From: Syntrophomonadaceae bacterium
Lineage (GTDB): Bacteria > Bacillota > Syntrophomonadia > Syntrophomonadales > DTU052
Direction of reading: 5' to 3'
Length of the DNA: 38,091 nt
NCBI GenBank assembly: GCA_012728655.1
Contig: JAAYEQ010000065.1
Span: forward strand, 1 to 38,091
The notes under the pieces were generated by a model. That model saw only the letters and a program-made list of their open reading frames with translations. It had not been told where the DNA came from and made no database searches. Positions 1-6,979 of this stretch are shown one piece after another; position 1 is the first letter of the stretch, and each line of letters starts with the position of its first letter. Made by a program: the position numbers and the translations under genes.

Positions 1-303
1 GTTAATAACACACGGGCTGTATCCAGATCCGGGGCGTTTAAAATGGCTTGAACATTTGCCTTTAATTCGCTTTGAACAGCCTTAGGCGTTGCATCCAATG
101 TACTACACGATGGTCTTCCCTTATCCTGATAATCAGGGCATCGACGATTAAAAAGGGATACTGGTTATCTTTTAAGGAACGGCTCTTCCAGGCATTTATC
201 AACGGGTCAAGTCGTCTGCAAAGGTCAGAAACCAGGGACTTTGATATCCTTGTACCGCACAGCTCTTCGGTTATCTCAGCTACTTTACAGTCCAAGATTT
301 TGT
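1..303 (-). pseudogene. IS256-family (Mutator-type) transposase remnant, internally deleted
   Basis: Two blocks typical of IS256-family transposases can be read on the minus strand in different frames. The first, about 303 down to 105, reads through ITEELCGTRISKS, then AWKSRSL, YPFLIVDALIIRIRED and HRVV, which holds the first acidic residue of the DDE centre. The second, about 100 down to 1, reads LDATPKAVQSELKANVQAIL and NAPDLDTARVLL, which belongs roughly 100 residues further on in intact members. The intervening catalytic part is missing and the frame shifts at the junction, so no active enzyme can be made. The N-terminal third is also absent, because homology stops near 303. The remnant runs off the left edge. 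The family assignment comes from recognised conserved motifs, not a search. Confidence 0.8.
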
Positions 304-347
304 CCGCACCCCCTTGCTGGACATTATGGGTTAGCAGCAACACCCAT

Positions 348-779
348 ATGATTAAACAAGTTTCAAGCGAAAACAATATTAATGCCAAGGAATGTACAGC
401 AATAATGCTTGGAAGACCTGGACCGATATATATTGTTGCCAACAAAGAAGGAAAAGATGTTGCGGTTAGGTGTTACGGGGATCCTGAGACTTTTAAATTA
501 ACTTCGGAAGCAGTTCAAGAAATGCACGGATGGATGGAACTAAAAGCAGAAAATGAAATGCAGAAAATGCAGAATAACCCGGGAGTTTTCCTCGTTGGCG
601 GATTGGGAAGCTCGAGTATTAGTCTAAAGCAAAATGCAAGTGTTTTTCGGAGAGTCATGACGTATCTTGACTATTTGGTGAAATACGGCTTAACTTTCGG
701 TTCAGTTCTTCCAGCCCGTACAAGCGGTATCCCGCGTCAGTACGCTGCGGTGCAGGCAGCAAAACCGATTTTGTGGTAA
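348..779 (+). CDS. hypothetical protein, possibly 5'-truncated
   Basis: This is an open frame of 143 residues from ATG at 348 to TAA at 779. I do not recognise the family. The protein is soluble-looking, with a central Met/Glu/Lys-rich helical stretch (AENEMQKMQNNPG), a glycine/serine segment (GGLGSSSISL) and a basic, aromatic C-terminus ending ILW. No signal peptide or membrane segment is evident. No good ribosome-binding site precedes the ATG, and the frame continues upstream through the antisense of the transposase remnant without a stop. The true gene may therefore once have begun further left and been cut by the insertion element. Base composition is AT-rich like the neighbouring tetR and C45 genes. 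It could be a real small gene or a 3' fragment. Confidence 0.45.
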   Translation: MIKQVSSENNINAKECTAIMLGRPGPIYIVANKEGKDVAVRCYGDPETFKLTSEAVQEMHGWMELKAENEMQKMQNNPGVFLVGGLGSSSISLKQNASVFRRVMTYLDYLVKYGLTFGSVLPARTSGIPRQYAAVQAAKPILW

Positions 780-1121
780 TAGTTTACTGTTTCTAATGTG
801 CTACCTGTCAGCTCGCCAAATCGACAACCTTATACGTTTTTCCACTGCCATCCCCCCCTTTCTAAGCCAAGTATAAACCCGGCCCTAAGGGCCGGGGCAA
901 ATTATTTCAAATGACTTTCCATGCTTACATGCTAGTAAAATAACGCCATGCTGCTCAGCGTTCTTCAGAGGGTGTACAAGTTGTGTTGTCACAAAAGGAT
1001 TCATAATAATGAACGGTTTATCTCTGCCTGACCGGGTAGCAGACATAGATGTGTTCTTGTTCCAGCGGCCAGTATTCAATTACTTCAAACGAGGAAACGC
1101 GGGAACGGGTCCATTTACCAC
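780..1121. other. intergenic region without a supported gene
   Basis: About 340 bases with no convincing coding frame. The only distinct structure is a perfect 8-bp inverted repeat at 878-896 (arms CCCGGCCC and GGGCCGGG, 3-base loop). It lacks a clear T-run on either side, so I do not call it a terminator. Short minus-strand frames at 885-1079 and about 1018-1137 lack ribosome-binding sites and recognisable motifs. The region ends at the promoter of the TetR gene. Confidence 0.5.
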
Positions 1122-1150
1122 TTGACAGCTCACACACCAGGTGCTATCAT
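1122..1150 (+). promoter_or_regulatory. sigma-A-type promoter of the tetR-C45 operon
   Basis: The -35 box TTGACA (1122-1127) matches the consensus exactly. The -10 box TATCAT (1145-1150) matches five of six positions, and the spacer is exactly 17 bases. Transcription would start near 1157, inside the palindrome at 1154-1173, so a bound repressor would block initiation. The promoter was read from the sequence and its activity is inferred. Confidence 0.75.
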
Positions 1151-1153
1151 TTT

Positions 1154-1173
1154 CCTACCGACCGGTTGGTAGG
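1154..1173. promoter_or_regulatory. palindromic operator, probable TetR-family autoregulatory site
   Basis: The 20-bp sequence CCTACCGACCGGTTGGTAGG is a near-perfect palindrome, with a single mismatched pair (G/T) seven bases in from the ends. It lies between the -10 box and the ribosome-binding site of the TetR-family gene that follows, overlapping the expected transcription start. ACCGACCGGT-type palindromes are common operators for TetR-family repressors. Autoregulation is inferred from position and symmetry. Confidence 0.72.
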
Positions 1174-1184
1174 AGGGAGAGCAA

Positions 1185-1796
1185 TTGGAGAAATCTACCC
1201 TGATCCGCTTAAAAGAAACCGCCTTTTCGCTATTTGCCGCCCATGGATATGAGTCAACCACCATGAGCCAAATCGCGAATGCAATAGGCATTAAAAAACC
1301 GACGCTATATTCATACTATGCATCTAAGGAAGAACTATTTTTATCGATCTTCACGGAAGTAGCAGAAGAATACCGTCAATATATCGAACAGCTCTTGGAA
1401 GAAGCCCAACGGAAGGAAAGCACTAAAGATCAACTTTATCATGTCTTCCGTGGCTATATTACCTATTTTGCTCAAAACCCTGAGCTATCAGCTTTTTGGA
1501 ATCGCATTCTTATTTTTCCTCCAGCATCGCTTAAAGAAAAATTGTTTACTCAGATTAGCAATCTGGAAACTGGCTTGTATGGACAAGTAGCCGAAATTAT
1601 TCAAGCTGGCATGGACCGCGGAGAACTACGTCATAGTGCGGTATTGGATACACTGTTTTCGTTTTACTGTCTCAGAGAAGGCTTATTGTTAGCGGTCTTG
1701 TTGAATCCTAATTTGGAACCACGCAAAATTGAAGCGGTTTGGGAGAACATCTGGTACGGAATTGGAAATCATGGGGGGATTGTATATGAAAAATAA
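1185..1796 (+). CDS. TetR/AcrR-family transcriptional regulator
   Basis: A 203-residue repressor of the usual TetR length. The N-terminal DNA-binding domain (about residues 6-52) carries the family pattern: a first helix ending LFAAHGYESTTM, then the helix-turn-helix IANAIGIKKPTLYSYYASKEEL. The C-terminal two-thirds is helical and would hold the ligand pocket and dimer face, and I cannot name its subfamily. The start is TTG at 1185, chosen because AGGAGGGAGA lies directly upstream at good spacing. The gene overlaps the following C45-type hydrolase by 11 bases, so the two are translationally coupled, and it sits behind a strong promoter and a palindromic operator. The likely role is ligand-responsive control of its own operon. 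The inducer is unknown but may be a substrate or product of the neighbouring enzyme. Confidence 0.9.
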   Translation: MEKSTLIRLKETAFSLFAAHGYESTTMSQIANAIGIKKPTLYSYYASKEELFLSIFTEVAEEYRQYIEQLLEEAQRKESTKDQLYHVFRGYITYFAQNPELSAFWNRILIFPPASLKEKLFTQISNLETGLYGQVAEIIQAGMDRGELRHSAVLDTLFSFYCLREGLLLAVLLNPNLEPRKIEAVWENIWYGIGNHGGIVYEK

Positions 1797-2853
1797 AAGA
1801 GCGCTTAGAGTTATCGAATGTAAAGGTACTCCATATGAAATCGGCCGACAATATGGTGAAGGCTGCCGAGACAGTATCCTCAAATCCATAGAAATCAATT
1901 TTGGAATATTAACCTCCGGTTATAACATAAGCCAAGATGAGCTTATTAACAGCGCAAAAAAATATCTACCTTTGGTAAAAAACTTTGATCCTGAGTTGAT
2001 TGAAATGATTGAAGGACAGGCGGAAGGAGCTGGAATTAGCTTTGATCAGGCTTTCGCTTTACGCTGTACCTTGGAAATGGGTCCCTATTATCCGTTGCTA
2101 TCCGGATTGTGCACATCCTTTGCTGTTCGTGGGAAGGCTACTAGAGAAGGCAAAACTATCCTGGGTCAGAATATCGATTGGTACCCGGGATTCCCGATTG
2201 ATTTACTAAAAATTACTCATGAGGATGGATTGACTCAACTGACAATATCTCTAGGTGGTTTTGCCGAGTATACATTAAGTTCGGCCGGATTAGGAATATG
2301 TGCAAATTCGACCTTAACTCCTGCTGACAATTTTAAATTAAATATTCCTTTAGCCTGTTACTTGCCTAAAGCTATGCGTCAGAAGACCATAGGAGATGCT
2401 CTAAGTGTATTGTGTCAAGCTGCTCGTGGTGTCGGCTATTACCACCTGGCCAGTGCGGAGGGCGATATCGTGGGTATTGAGAGTGTGTTCGATGACTTCA
2501 ATATTATTTACCCTGAACAGGACATATTGGTACATTCCAATCATTATGTAACTGATCGTTTTAAAAAAGGAGACCTGGCTTACATGGGGATTGCGGACAG
2601 CTATCTTCGTTTAGACAGAATGAAGCGCCTCATGGAGATGGAATACGGAGACCTTACCGTGGAAAAACTGATGGCTATACTAGCAGATCACAATGACTAC
2701 CCGCTCTCAATCTGCCGCCATTATGACCCGGAAACCCCTAGACTGTTTAACGCTGAGACCCTGGTATCATTTATAATGCTTCCTGAGGAACAACGGATCT
2801 TTATATCATATGGGCCCCCCTGCCAGAACGAGTACCTAGAGTATCGACTGTAA
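1786..2853 (+). CDS. C45-family autoproteolytic acyltransferase/hydrolase (isopenicillin N acyltransferase-like)
   Basis: This 355-residue Ntn-hydrolase resembles the acyl-CoA:6-aminopenicillanate acyltransferase (peptidase C45) family. Members are made as inactive precursors that cleave before an internal cysteine, which becomes the N-terminal nucleophile. The expected site is at Gly107-Leu108-Cys109 (SGLCTSFAV), followed by the family motif GQNIDWYPG, roughly 30 residues later. The N-terminal part has the typical opening VIECKGTPYEIGRQYG and a helical segment rich in Glu around 65-90. The start at ATG 1786 follows a GGGGGGA box and lies inside the tetR 3' end. No signal peptide is seen, so the enzyme is probably cytoplasmic. 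Substrates of bacterial members are mostly unknown; N-acyl amino compounds or amides are plausible. Control by the upstream TetR gene is inferred from overlap. Confidence 0.85.
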   Translation: MKNKRALRVIECKGTPYEIGRQYGEGCRDSILKSIEINFGILTSGYNISQDELINSAKKYLPLVKNFDPELIEMIEGQAEGAGISFDQAFALRCTLEMGPYYPLLSGLCTSFAVRGKATREGKTILGQNIDWYPGFPIDLLKITHEDGLTQLTISLGGFAEYTLSSAGLGICANSTLTPADNFKLNIPLACYLPKAMRQKTIGDALSVLCQAARGVGYYHLASAEGDIVGIESVFDDFNIIYPEQDILVHSNHYVTDRFKKGDLAYMGIADSYLRLDRMKRLMEMEYGDLTVEKLMAILADHNDYPLSICRHYDPETPRLFNAETLVSFIMLPEEQRIFISYGPPCQNEYLEYRL

Positions 2854-3268
2854 CCTGCATCCAAAAACGTGTCACGGATGATCTTCATCAATTCCAGATC
2901 ACTGACGGTAATTTGGCTCTTATGTTAGTTTGCGCTAGGCCGCGACACGTGAACAGTAAAGCATGAGGAAACAAACGATATATGAGCATGACACACCCTT
3001 ATGATATGCAAAAAAAAGAGCCCAATCAGGTAGCTGTCTAGGTTGGTTTTCTGAACTAATAAAACATGGTAACCCTTGTCTTTCGCCAACTCAAGCAAAT
3101 AAGCCGAAGGCATCCCGAAGGAATAACTGAACACCTTGTATTCGCGGCAGGGAGGATTGCTAAATATTAGGCAGTTTGTACAACACTGTCGAGCATTACC
3201 CTTATTGAATATGTAGTGGTACTGTGCACCGAACCCTGCTGGCAAAGCAGGCTGACCGATATTTTGAA
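2854..3268. other. intergenic region without a supported gene
   Basis: About 415 bases downstream of the C45 gene. A minus-strand frame of 118 residues (2925-3281) exists, but it starts inside a hairpin, has no ribosome-binding site and carries no motif I recognise, so I do not call it. The region probably holds decayed sequence. Confidence 0.45.
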
Positions 3269-3304
3269 AAAATAAATTCACCGGATTATCGGTGAATTTA
3301 TTTT
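3269..3304. terminator. strong symmetric hairpin, probable bidirectional terminator
   Basis: Perfect 15-bp arms (AAAATAAATTCACCG at 3269-3283 and its complement at 3290-3304) flank a 6-base loop. The outer part is A/T-rich on both strands, so U-tracts follow the GC-containing core in either direction. It would end transcription from the tetR-C45 operon on the plus strand and read-through from the minus strand. Confidence 0.65.
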
Positions 3305-3360
3305 GCCATCATCACCAGCCTGGCATATCAGGCATCATAATTTTATTCAGGCCCTTAACT

Positions 3361-3639
3361 CATAAGTTGGCCATGCTTGGGAAGCATATGTTGGTCGGAA
3401 TGGAACGGTAAATCCCTACTTTTTACTGTCCCGCATTTGTTTTTCTTGTCCGACCTGAACCATAAAATGGCCGTATGTGATTTTTGGAAGCATAAGGTGT
3501 CCTTAAGTATTGCCCATTATTACTTGCTTTCTGTTTGAATAAGAACTGATACCCCTCTATTTACTTATATTTTAATTAGGAAGCATAATTTGCCCAAGTT
3601 AAAAAGGAACAATAAGTTGGCCAAAGCGGCCAACTTATG
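3361..3639. repeat. family of seven 12-bp repeats (CATAAGTTGGCC), possible end of an IS21-like element
   Basis: Six direct copies of a motif close to CATAAGTTGGCC begin at 3361, 3385, 3461, 3491, 3584 and 3611. One inverted copy (GGCCAACTTATG) lies at 3628-3639. Most direct copies are preceded by GGAA or GAAG/GAAC. The copies fall in three pairs with 24-30 bases between starts. Several short repeats of a transposase-binding motif at each end are characteristic of IS21-family elements, whose motifs also often contain TGGCC. No istA or istB gene is present in the window, so this would be a solitary end. The assignment is inference and the repeats themselves are plain. Confidence 0.6.
3603..3639 (-). 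terminator. probable rho-independent terminator of ssrA
   Basis: On the minus strand, an 11-bp stem (ATAAGTTGGCC with its complement, arms 3638-3628 and 3622-3612) with a 5-base loop is followed by TGTTCCTTTTT. It lies about 45 bases beyond the 3' CCA of the tmRNA. The two arms are the last direct and the inverted copy of the neighbouring 12-bp repeat family. Confidence 0.62.
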
Positions 3640-3681
3640 GGTGAAGTGAAATATTTATCAGTTGATCCAACTGGTTATTTT

Positions 3682-4030
3682 TGGTGGAGGCGGGGGGAAT
3701 CGAACCCCCGTCCGAAAGAACGACGGAAACAGTCTCTCCGAGCGCAGTTCGTGTTTTGAGCTTCGCTATCCGGACGCCCACGAACAGGCTTCCTTCAAGC
3801 TATCCCTGTCAGTTTCCCCTTAAAGCCCCCAGAGAGAAGGGCTGAAAGGGTACCCTAACTAGATGACGCCCTGCACCAGGCCGTTAGGAAACCTGGCCGG
3901 ACGAGCCGCATTAAGCGGCCAGTGCGTAATTTTCGTTGGCAGTTATAGTTTTGTACCGTTTTAACGAGGTGGCACCAACTCGGCTCGCTACTCTTTCCAC
4001 CTATTCCCCCGTCGAAACCATTACGCCCCC
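3682..4030 (-). ncRNA. ssrA: transfer-messenger RNA (tmRNA)
   Basis: This 349-nt RNA rescues stalled ribosomes. It acts as an alanyl-tRNA and then as a short mRNA whose tag marks the unfinished protein for proteolysis. The 5' end GGGGGCGTAATGGTTTCGAC pairs with the 3' CGCCTCC before ACCA to form the acceptor stem, and the T-arm GGGGGTTCGATTCCCCC is intact near the 3' end with CCA encoded. The tag frame at 3940-3911 reads ANENYALAA then TAA, a normal tag ending in the protease signal ALAA. It starts one base after the smpB stop codon, so it is either processed from an smpB transcript or driven by a TATAAA box inside the last smpB codons. Confidence 0.97.
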
Positions 4031-4031
4031 T

Positions 4032-4499
4032 TTATTTATATGCTCTTTCCTTGATAGCGCGATCAATGTCCCGCTTGGCGTCCCGCGCGGCGATGTCCTG
4101 CCGCTTGTCATGCAGCTTCTTGCCCCGGGCCACGCCCAAAATCATTTTGGCCAAACCATTCTTAAAGTAAACTCGCAGTGGTATCAGGGTGTAACCTCTC
4201 TGCTGCGTGAGGCCGTAAAGCCGGTTGATTTCCCGGCGGTGCAGCAGCAGTTTTTTCGGCCGCTTGGGCTCGTGATTGAAACGGTTGCCCTGTTCGTAGG
4301 GGCTTATATGAAAGTTGAGCACCCAGGCTTCCCCGTCTTTAATTTCGCCGTAAGCATCCTGAAGGTTGGCCTTGCCGGCCCGCAGGGATTTAACCTCAGT
4401 CCCCTGCAGAACCAGCCCTGCCTCCAGAGTATCATCAATATGATATTCATGGCGGGCCTTGCGGTTCTCAACTACTACTTTGACGTTGTTATCCTTCAT
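4032..4499 (-). CDS. smpB: SsrA-binding protein SmpB
   Basis: A 155-residue RNA-binding protein that delivers tmRNA to stalled ribosomes and mimics the missing anticodon arm. The OB-fold shows family blocks VVENRKARHEY, LQGTEVKSLRAGKANLQDAY and FHISPYEQGN. The C-terminal tail GKKLHDKRQDIAARDAKRDI, which enters the mRNA channel, is present. I chose ATG at 4499, with GGGGTGA seven bases upstream, over an in-frame GTG at 4508. It lies between rnr and ssrA in the order common in Firmicutes. The stop is one base before the tmRNA 5' end, and the final Tyr-Lys-stop codons (TAT AAA TAA) may double as an ssrA -10 box. Confidence 0.95.
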   Translation of the reverse strand: MKDNNVKVVVENRKARHEYHIDDTLEAGLVLQGTEVKSLRAGKANLQDAYGEIKDGEAWVLNFHISPYEQGNRFNHEPKRPKKLLLHRREINRLYGLTQQRGYTLIPLRVYFKNGLAKMILGVARGKKLHDKRQDIAARDAKRDIDRAIKERAYK

Positions 4500-4642
4500 A
4501 AGGTTCACCCCGAAAAATAAACCCTCGCCCGGAATGGTTAAAATCCACCTGCAGCCAGGGTTTGATACCTGCTATCTTTGACTGGCACCATTATTATATA
4601 ACGCGGTGTGTAGCCGGTCAAGGACCGGCGTTTCCCAAGTCC

Positions 4643-6793
4643 TTAGTGCCTTCTGCGCTGCCGGGTTCCATTACTGGAGTGCTGCTCGGCTAGTTCAAAG
4701 TCTATTTTGGCCTCGTCCACATTTACCTTGACCAGTACCACCTCTACCTCATCGCCAATGCGGTAGACCTTCCTGGTGTGTTTGCCCATCAGGATCATCT
4801 GCTGCTCATCGAAAACATAGTAATCATCCACCAGCGTTGATATGTGTACCAGCCCCTCCACCGTGTTCTCCAGTTCGACGAAGAAGCCAAAGGCGGTTAT
4901 GGATGAAATCACGGCCTGGAATACTTCCCCGAGAAACTGTTTCATGTACTGGGCCGCCTTGATGTCCACCGATTCACGTTCCGCTTCTTCAGCCTGCATC
5001 TCGCACAGGGTACACTGCTCGCCCGCCAGGGGCATGAGGCTTTCCCACTCGGCTTTCTTTTTCTTGGATAAAGACCCCTTCTCCAAGAGGTGAGTGAGGA
5101 CCCTGTGAACCAGCAGATCCGGGTAGCGGCGAATCGGAGCAGTAAAATGCAAATAGTATGGTGATGCCAAGCCGTAGTGTCCCAAGGGAACCGGAGAGTA
5201 GCGGGCGTGTTTCAGGGAGCGGAGAATCATGGTGGATACTATCCGCTGCTCCGGTTTGCCCTTAACATCGTTCAGCACCTGCTGCAGTACCTGCGGTGTT
5301 ATCTCTTTGTCATTGATTCTATGGTTAAACAGGGACAGAATGCGCAGAAGATTTTGCAGGTCTTCACCGTCCGGTTTCTCATGCACCCGGTATAAAACCG
5401 GCAGCTGCATCTCATGGCAGTGCCGTGCCACCACCTCATTGGCACAGATCATGAACTCCTCGATTATTGACTCCGCCACGTCCTGAACCCGCTTTTCGAT
5501 TGCAACCGGGAACCCCTGTTCGTCTACGACAACTTTGGTCTCCGGAAATTCGAAATCGAGGGCCCCCCGCTCAAATCGGCGCCGGCGGAGGATGGCTGCC
5601 AGTTCGTGCATGGTCGTAAACATATCGACATACTCGCGGTAACGCTCCATGAGTTCCGGTTCCTGTTCCTTCAGGATCCGATTAACATGGTTGTAGGTCA
5701 TGCGCTCGTCAACCCGGATAACAGCTTTGCATATCTCGTAGTCGATTATGTTCCCCTCGGAATCGATATCCATGATAACGCTCATCGCCAGGCGGTCTTC
5801 TCCGGCGTTGAGGCTGCAGATACCGTTGGAAAGCTGGACCGGCAGCATGGGCAATACCCGGTCAACCAGGTAGACGCTGGTTCCGCGCCGATAAGCCTCC
5901 TTGTCAATGGCGGTTCCTTCTCTGACATAGTGAGATACATCTGCAATATGGACCCCCAGACGATACCCGTCATCCAAACGGGTGATACTAACCGCGTCGT
6001 CAAGGTCCTTGGCATCATCCCCGTCAATGGTCACCGTTTTCAGGTCCCGCAGGTCGCGGCGACCTGCAATTTCATGGTCCTGCACCGATGAAGGAATGGC
6101 CATGGCCTCTTTTTCGACCTTCTTGGGAAAATCTTCAGCCAGTCCGTATTTCTTGACCACACACCGGATATCCACTCTCGGATCTCCCTTGCTGCCGAGG
6201 ACCTCAATGATCTTGCCTTCTGCCAGCTTGTCCCGTTCGGGCCAGGAGGTTATCCTGACCACGACCTTCTGCCCGTCGGCGACTTTAATCTTGGTGCTCC
6301 TTCGGGCGTTGATGGGGTAAAGCAGCCGGGGATCATCCGGGATCACCTGGGATATGTTCTTTCTCTTCCTGTAGGTGCCGACCACTTCATGATTGGCACG
6401 TTTGATCGCGCGTATAACTTCACCTTCCGGTTTCTGCCCCGCGTGATACTGCCTCCGGTTTATCCTCACCATAACCCGGTCCCGGTGCATGGCCCCGTTC
6501 AAATCCCGCTCGTATATGAATACCTCGGGCTGGCTGGGGTCATCGGGCAATAAGAAAGCAAACCCCTTGGCATTGACCTGCAGGGACCCTCGTACCAGGT
6601 TCATCATCTCCGGAACCCCGTACTTGTGTTTGCGGGTAACTACGATATCTCCGTCCTTTTCCATCCGCCCCAGCAAAGCTGCAAATTCGCTTTCATCCTC
6701 GACTTCCAGGGCTGACAGCAATTCCTGATAAGTAAGGGGTCGATAAGAGTCCTGTTTCATATAATTCAGGATGCTTTCCCGGTTCAGTACCAT
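4643..6793 (-). CDS. rnr: ribonuclease R (3'-5' exoribonuclease)
   Basis: A 716-residue RNase II-family enzyme that degrades structured RNA processively. It also works with tmRNA in removing faulty mRNAs, which fits its position directly upstream of smpB-ssrA. It has an N-terminal winged helix (about 1-60), cold-shock domains (about 65-210), the catalytic RNB domain (from about 245) with the metal-binding cluster TIDGDDAKDLDDAVSI (Asp257, Asp263, Asp265, Asp266), and a C-terminal S1 domain (about 620-705). The usual lysine-rich tail is short and arginine-rich (TRQRRRH). The start at ATG 6793 follows AGGAAGGTGA. A second ATG four bases upstream is out of frame. A good promoter lies 34-63 bases upstream. 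Confidence 0.96.
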   Translation of the reverse strand: MVLNRESILNYMKQDSYRPLTYQELLSALEVEDESEFAALLGRMEKDGDIVVTRKHKYGVPEMMNLVRGSLQVNAKGFAFLLPDDPSQPEVFIYERDLNGAMHRDRVMVRINRRQYHAGQKPEGEVIRAIKRANHEVVGTYRKRKNISQVIPDDPRLLYPINARRSTKIKVADGQKVVVRITSWPERDKLAEGKIIEVLGSKGDPRVDIRCVVKKYGLAEDFPKKVEKEAMAIPSSVQDHEIAGRRDLRDLKTVTIDGDDAKDLDDAVSITRLDDGYRLGVHIADVSHYVREGTAIDKEAYRRGTSVYLVDRVLPMLPVQLSNGICSLNAGEDRLAMSVIMDIDSEGNIIDYEICKAVIRVDERMTYNHVNRILKEQEPELMERYREYVDMFTTMHELAAILRRRRFERGALDFEFPETKVVVDEQGFPVAIEKRVQDVAESIIEEFMICANEVVARHCHEMQLPVLYRVHEKPDGEDLQNLLRILSLFNHRINDKEITPQVLQQVLNDVKGKPEQRIVSTMILRSLKHARYSPVPLGHYGLASPYYLHFTAPIRRYPDLLVHRVLTHLLEKGSLSKKKKAEWESLMPLAGEQCTLCEMQAEEAERESVDIKAAQYMKQFLGEVFQAVISSITAFGFFVELENTVEGLVHISTLVDDYYVFDEQQMILMGKHTRKVYRIGDEVEVVLVKVNVDEAKIDFELAEQHSSNGTRQRRRH

Positions 6794-6826
6794 TCATTCA
6801 CCTTCCTGACCAAACAGTTCGCAAAT

Positions 6827-6856
6827 AATATAGACCGGCCACCGGTAACTTCTCAA
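6827..6856 (-). promoter_or_regulatory. probable sigma-A promoter of rnr-smpB
   Basis: On the minus strand TTGAGA (6856-6851, five of six consensus positions) is followed after 18 bases by TATATT (6832-6827, five of six). It lies in the 186-base gap between the esterase and rnr, so rnr-smpB can be transcribed independently of the upstream gene. The spacer contains the symmetric ACCGGTGGCCGGT, possibly a regulator site. Confidence 0.6.
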
Positions 6857-6979
6857 TGAAATGAGTTAGGGACCTGTCTACTCGTAATATATATGATTTT
6901 CCCCACGGTTCCGGAAAATATAAACCGTCAATCCGTTTGCACCGCAGGGAGCCGCCGCGCTCTTTGACCGGGATACCCG

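Noticed and set aside
878-896. 8-bp GC-rich inverted repeat as a terminator
   Set aside because: Neither strand has a convincing T-run after the stem and no gene clearly ends at it.
885-1079. Minus-strand open frame of 64 residues
   Set aside because: No ribosome-binding site or family motif, and it ends in a palindrome. Chance is the simplest explanation.
1018-1137. Short minus-strand frame containing SFEVIEYWPLEQEHIYVCYP
   Set aside because: The residue pattern looks protein-like, but it lies across the tetR promoter, has no start signal and is only about 40 residues. It may be a decayed gene end.
2925-3281. Minus-strand open frame of 118 residues
   Set aside because: It starts inside a strong hairpin, has no ribosome-binding site and no recognisable motif. 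Its residue composition does not look like a folded protein.
3361-3639. Repeats as a CRISPR array
   Set aside because: The motif is only 12 bp, copies vary, spacing ranges from 24 to 93 bases, one copy is inverted, and no cas genes are present.
3682-3710. Duplicate of the tmRNA 3' end as an island attachment site
   Set aside because: I looked through positions 1-3680 for a second copy of the terminal sequence and found none.
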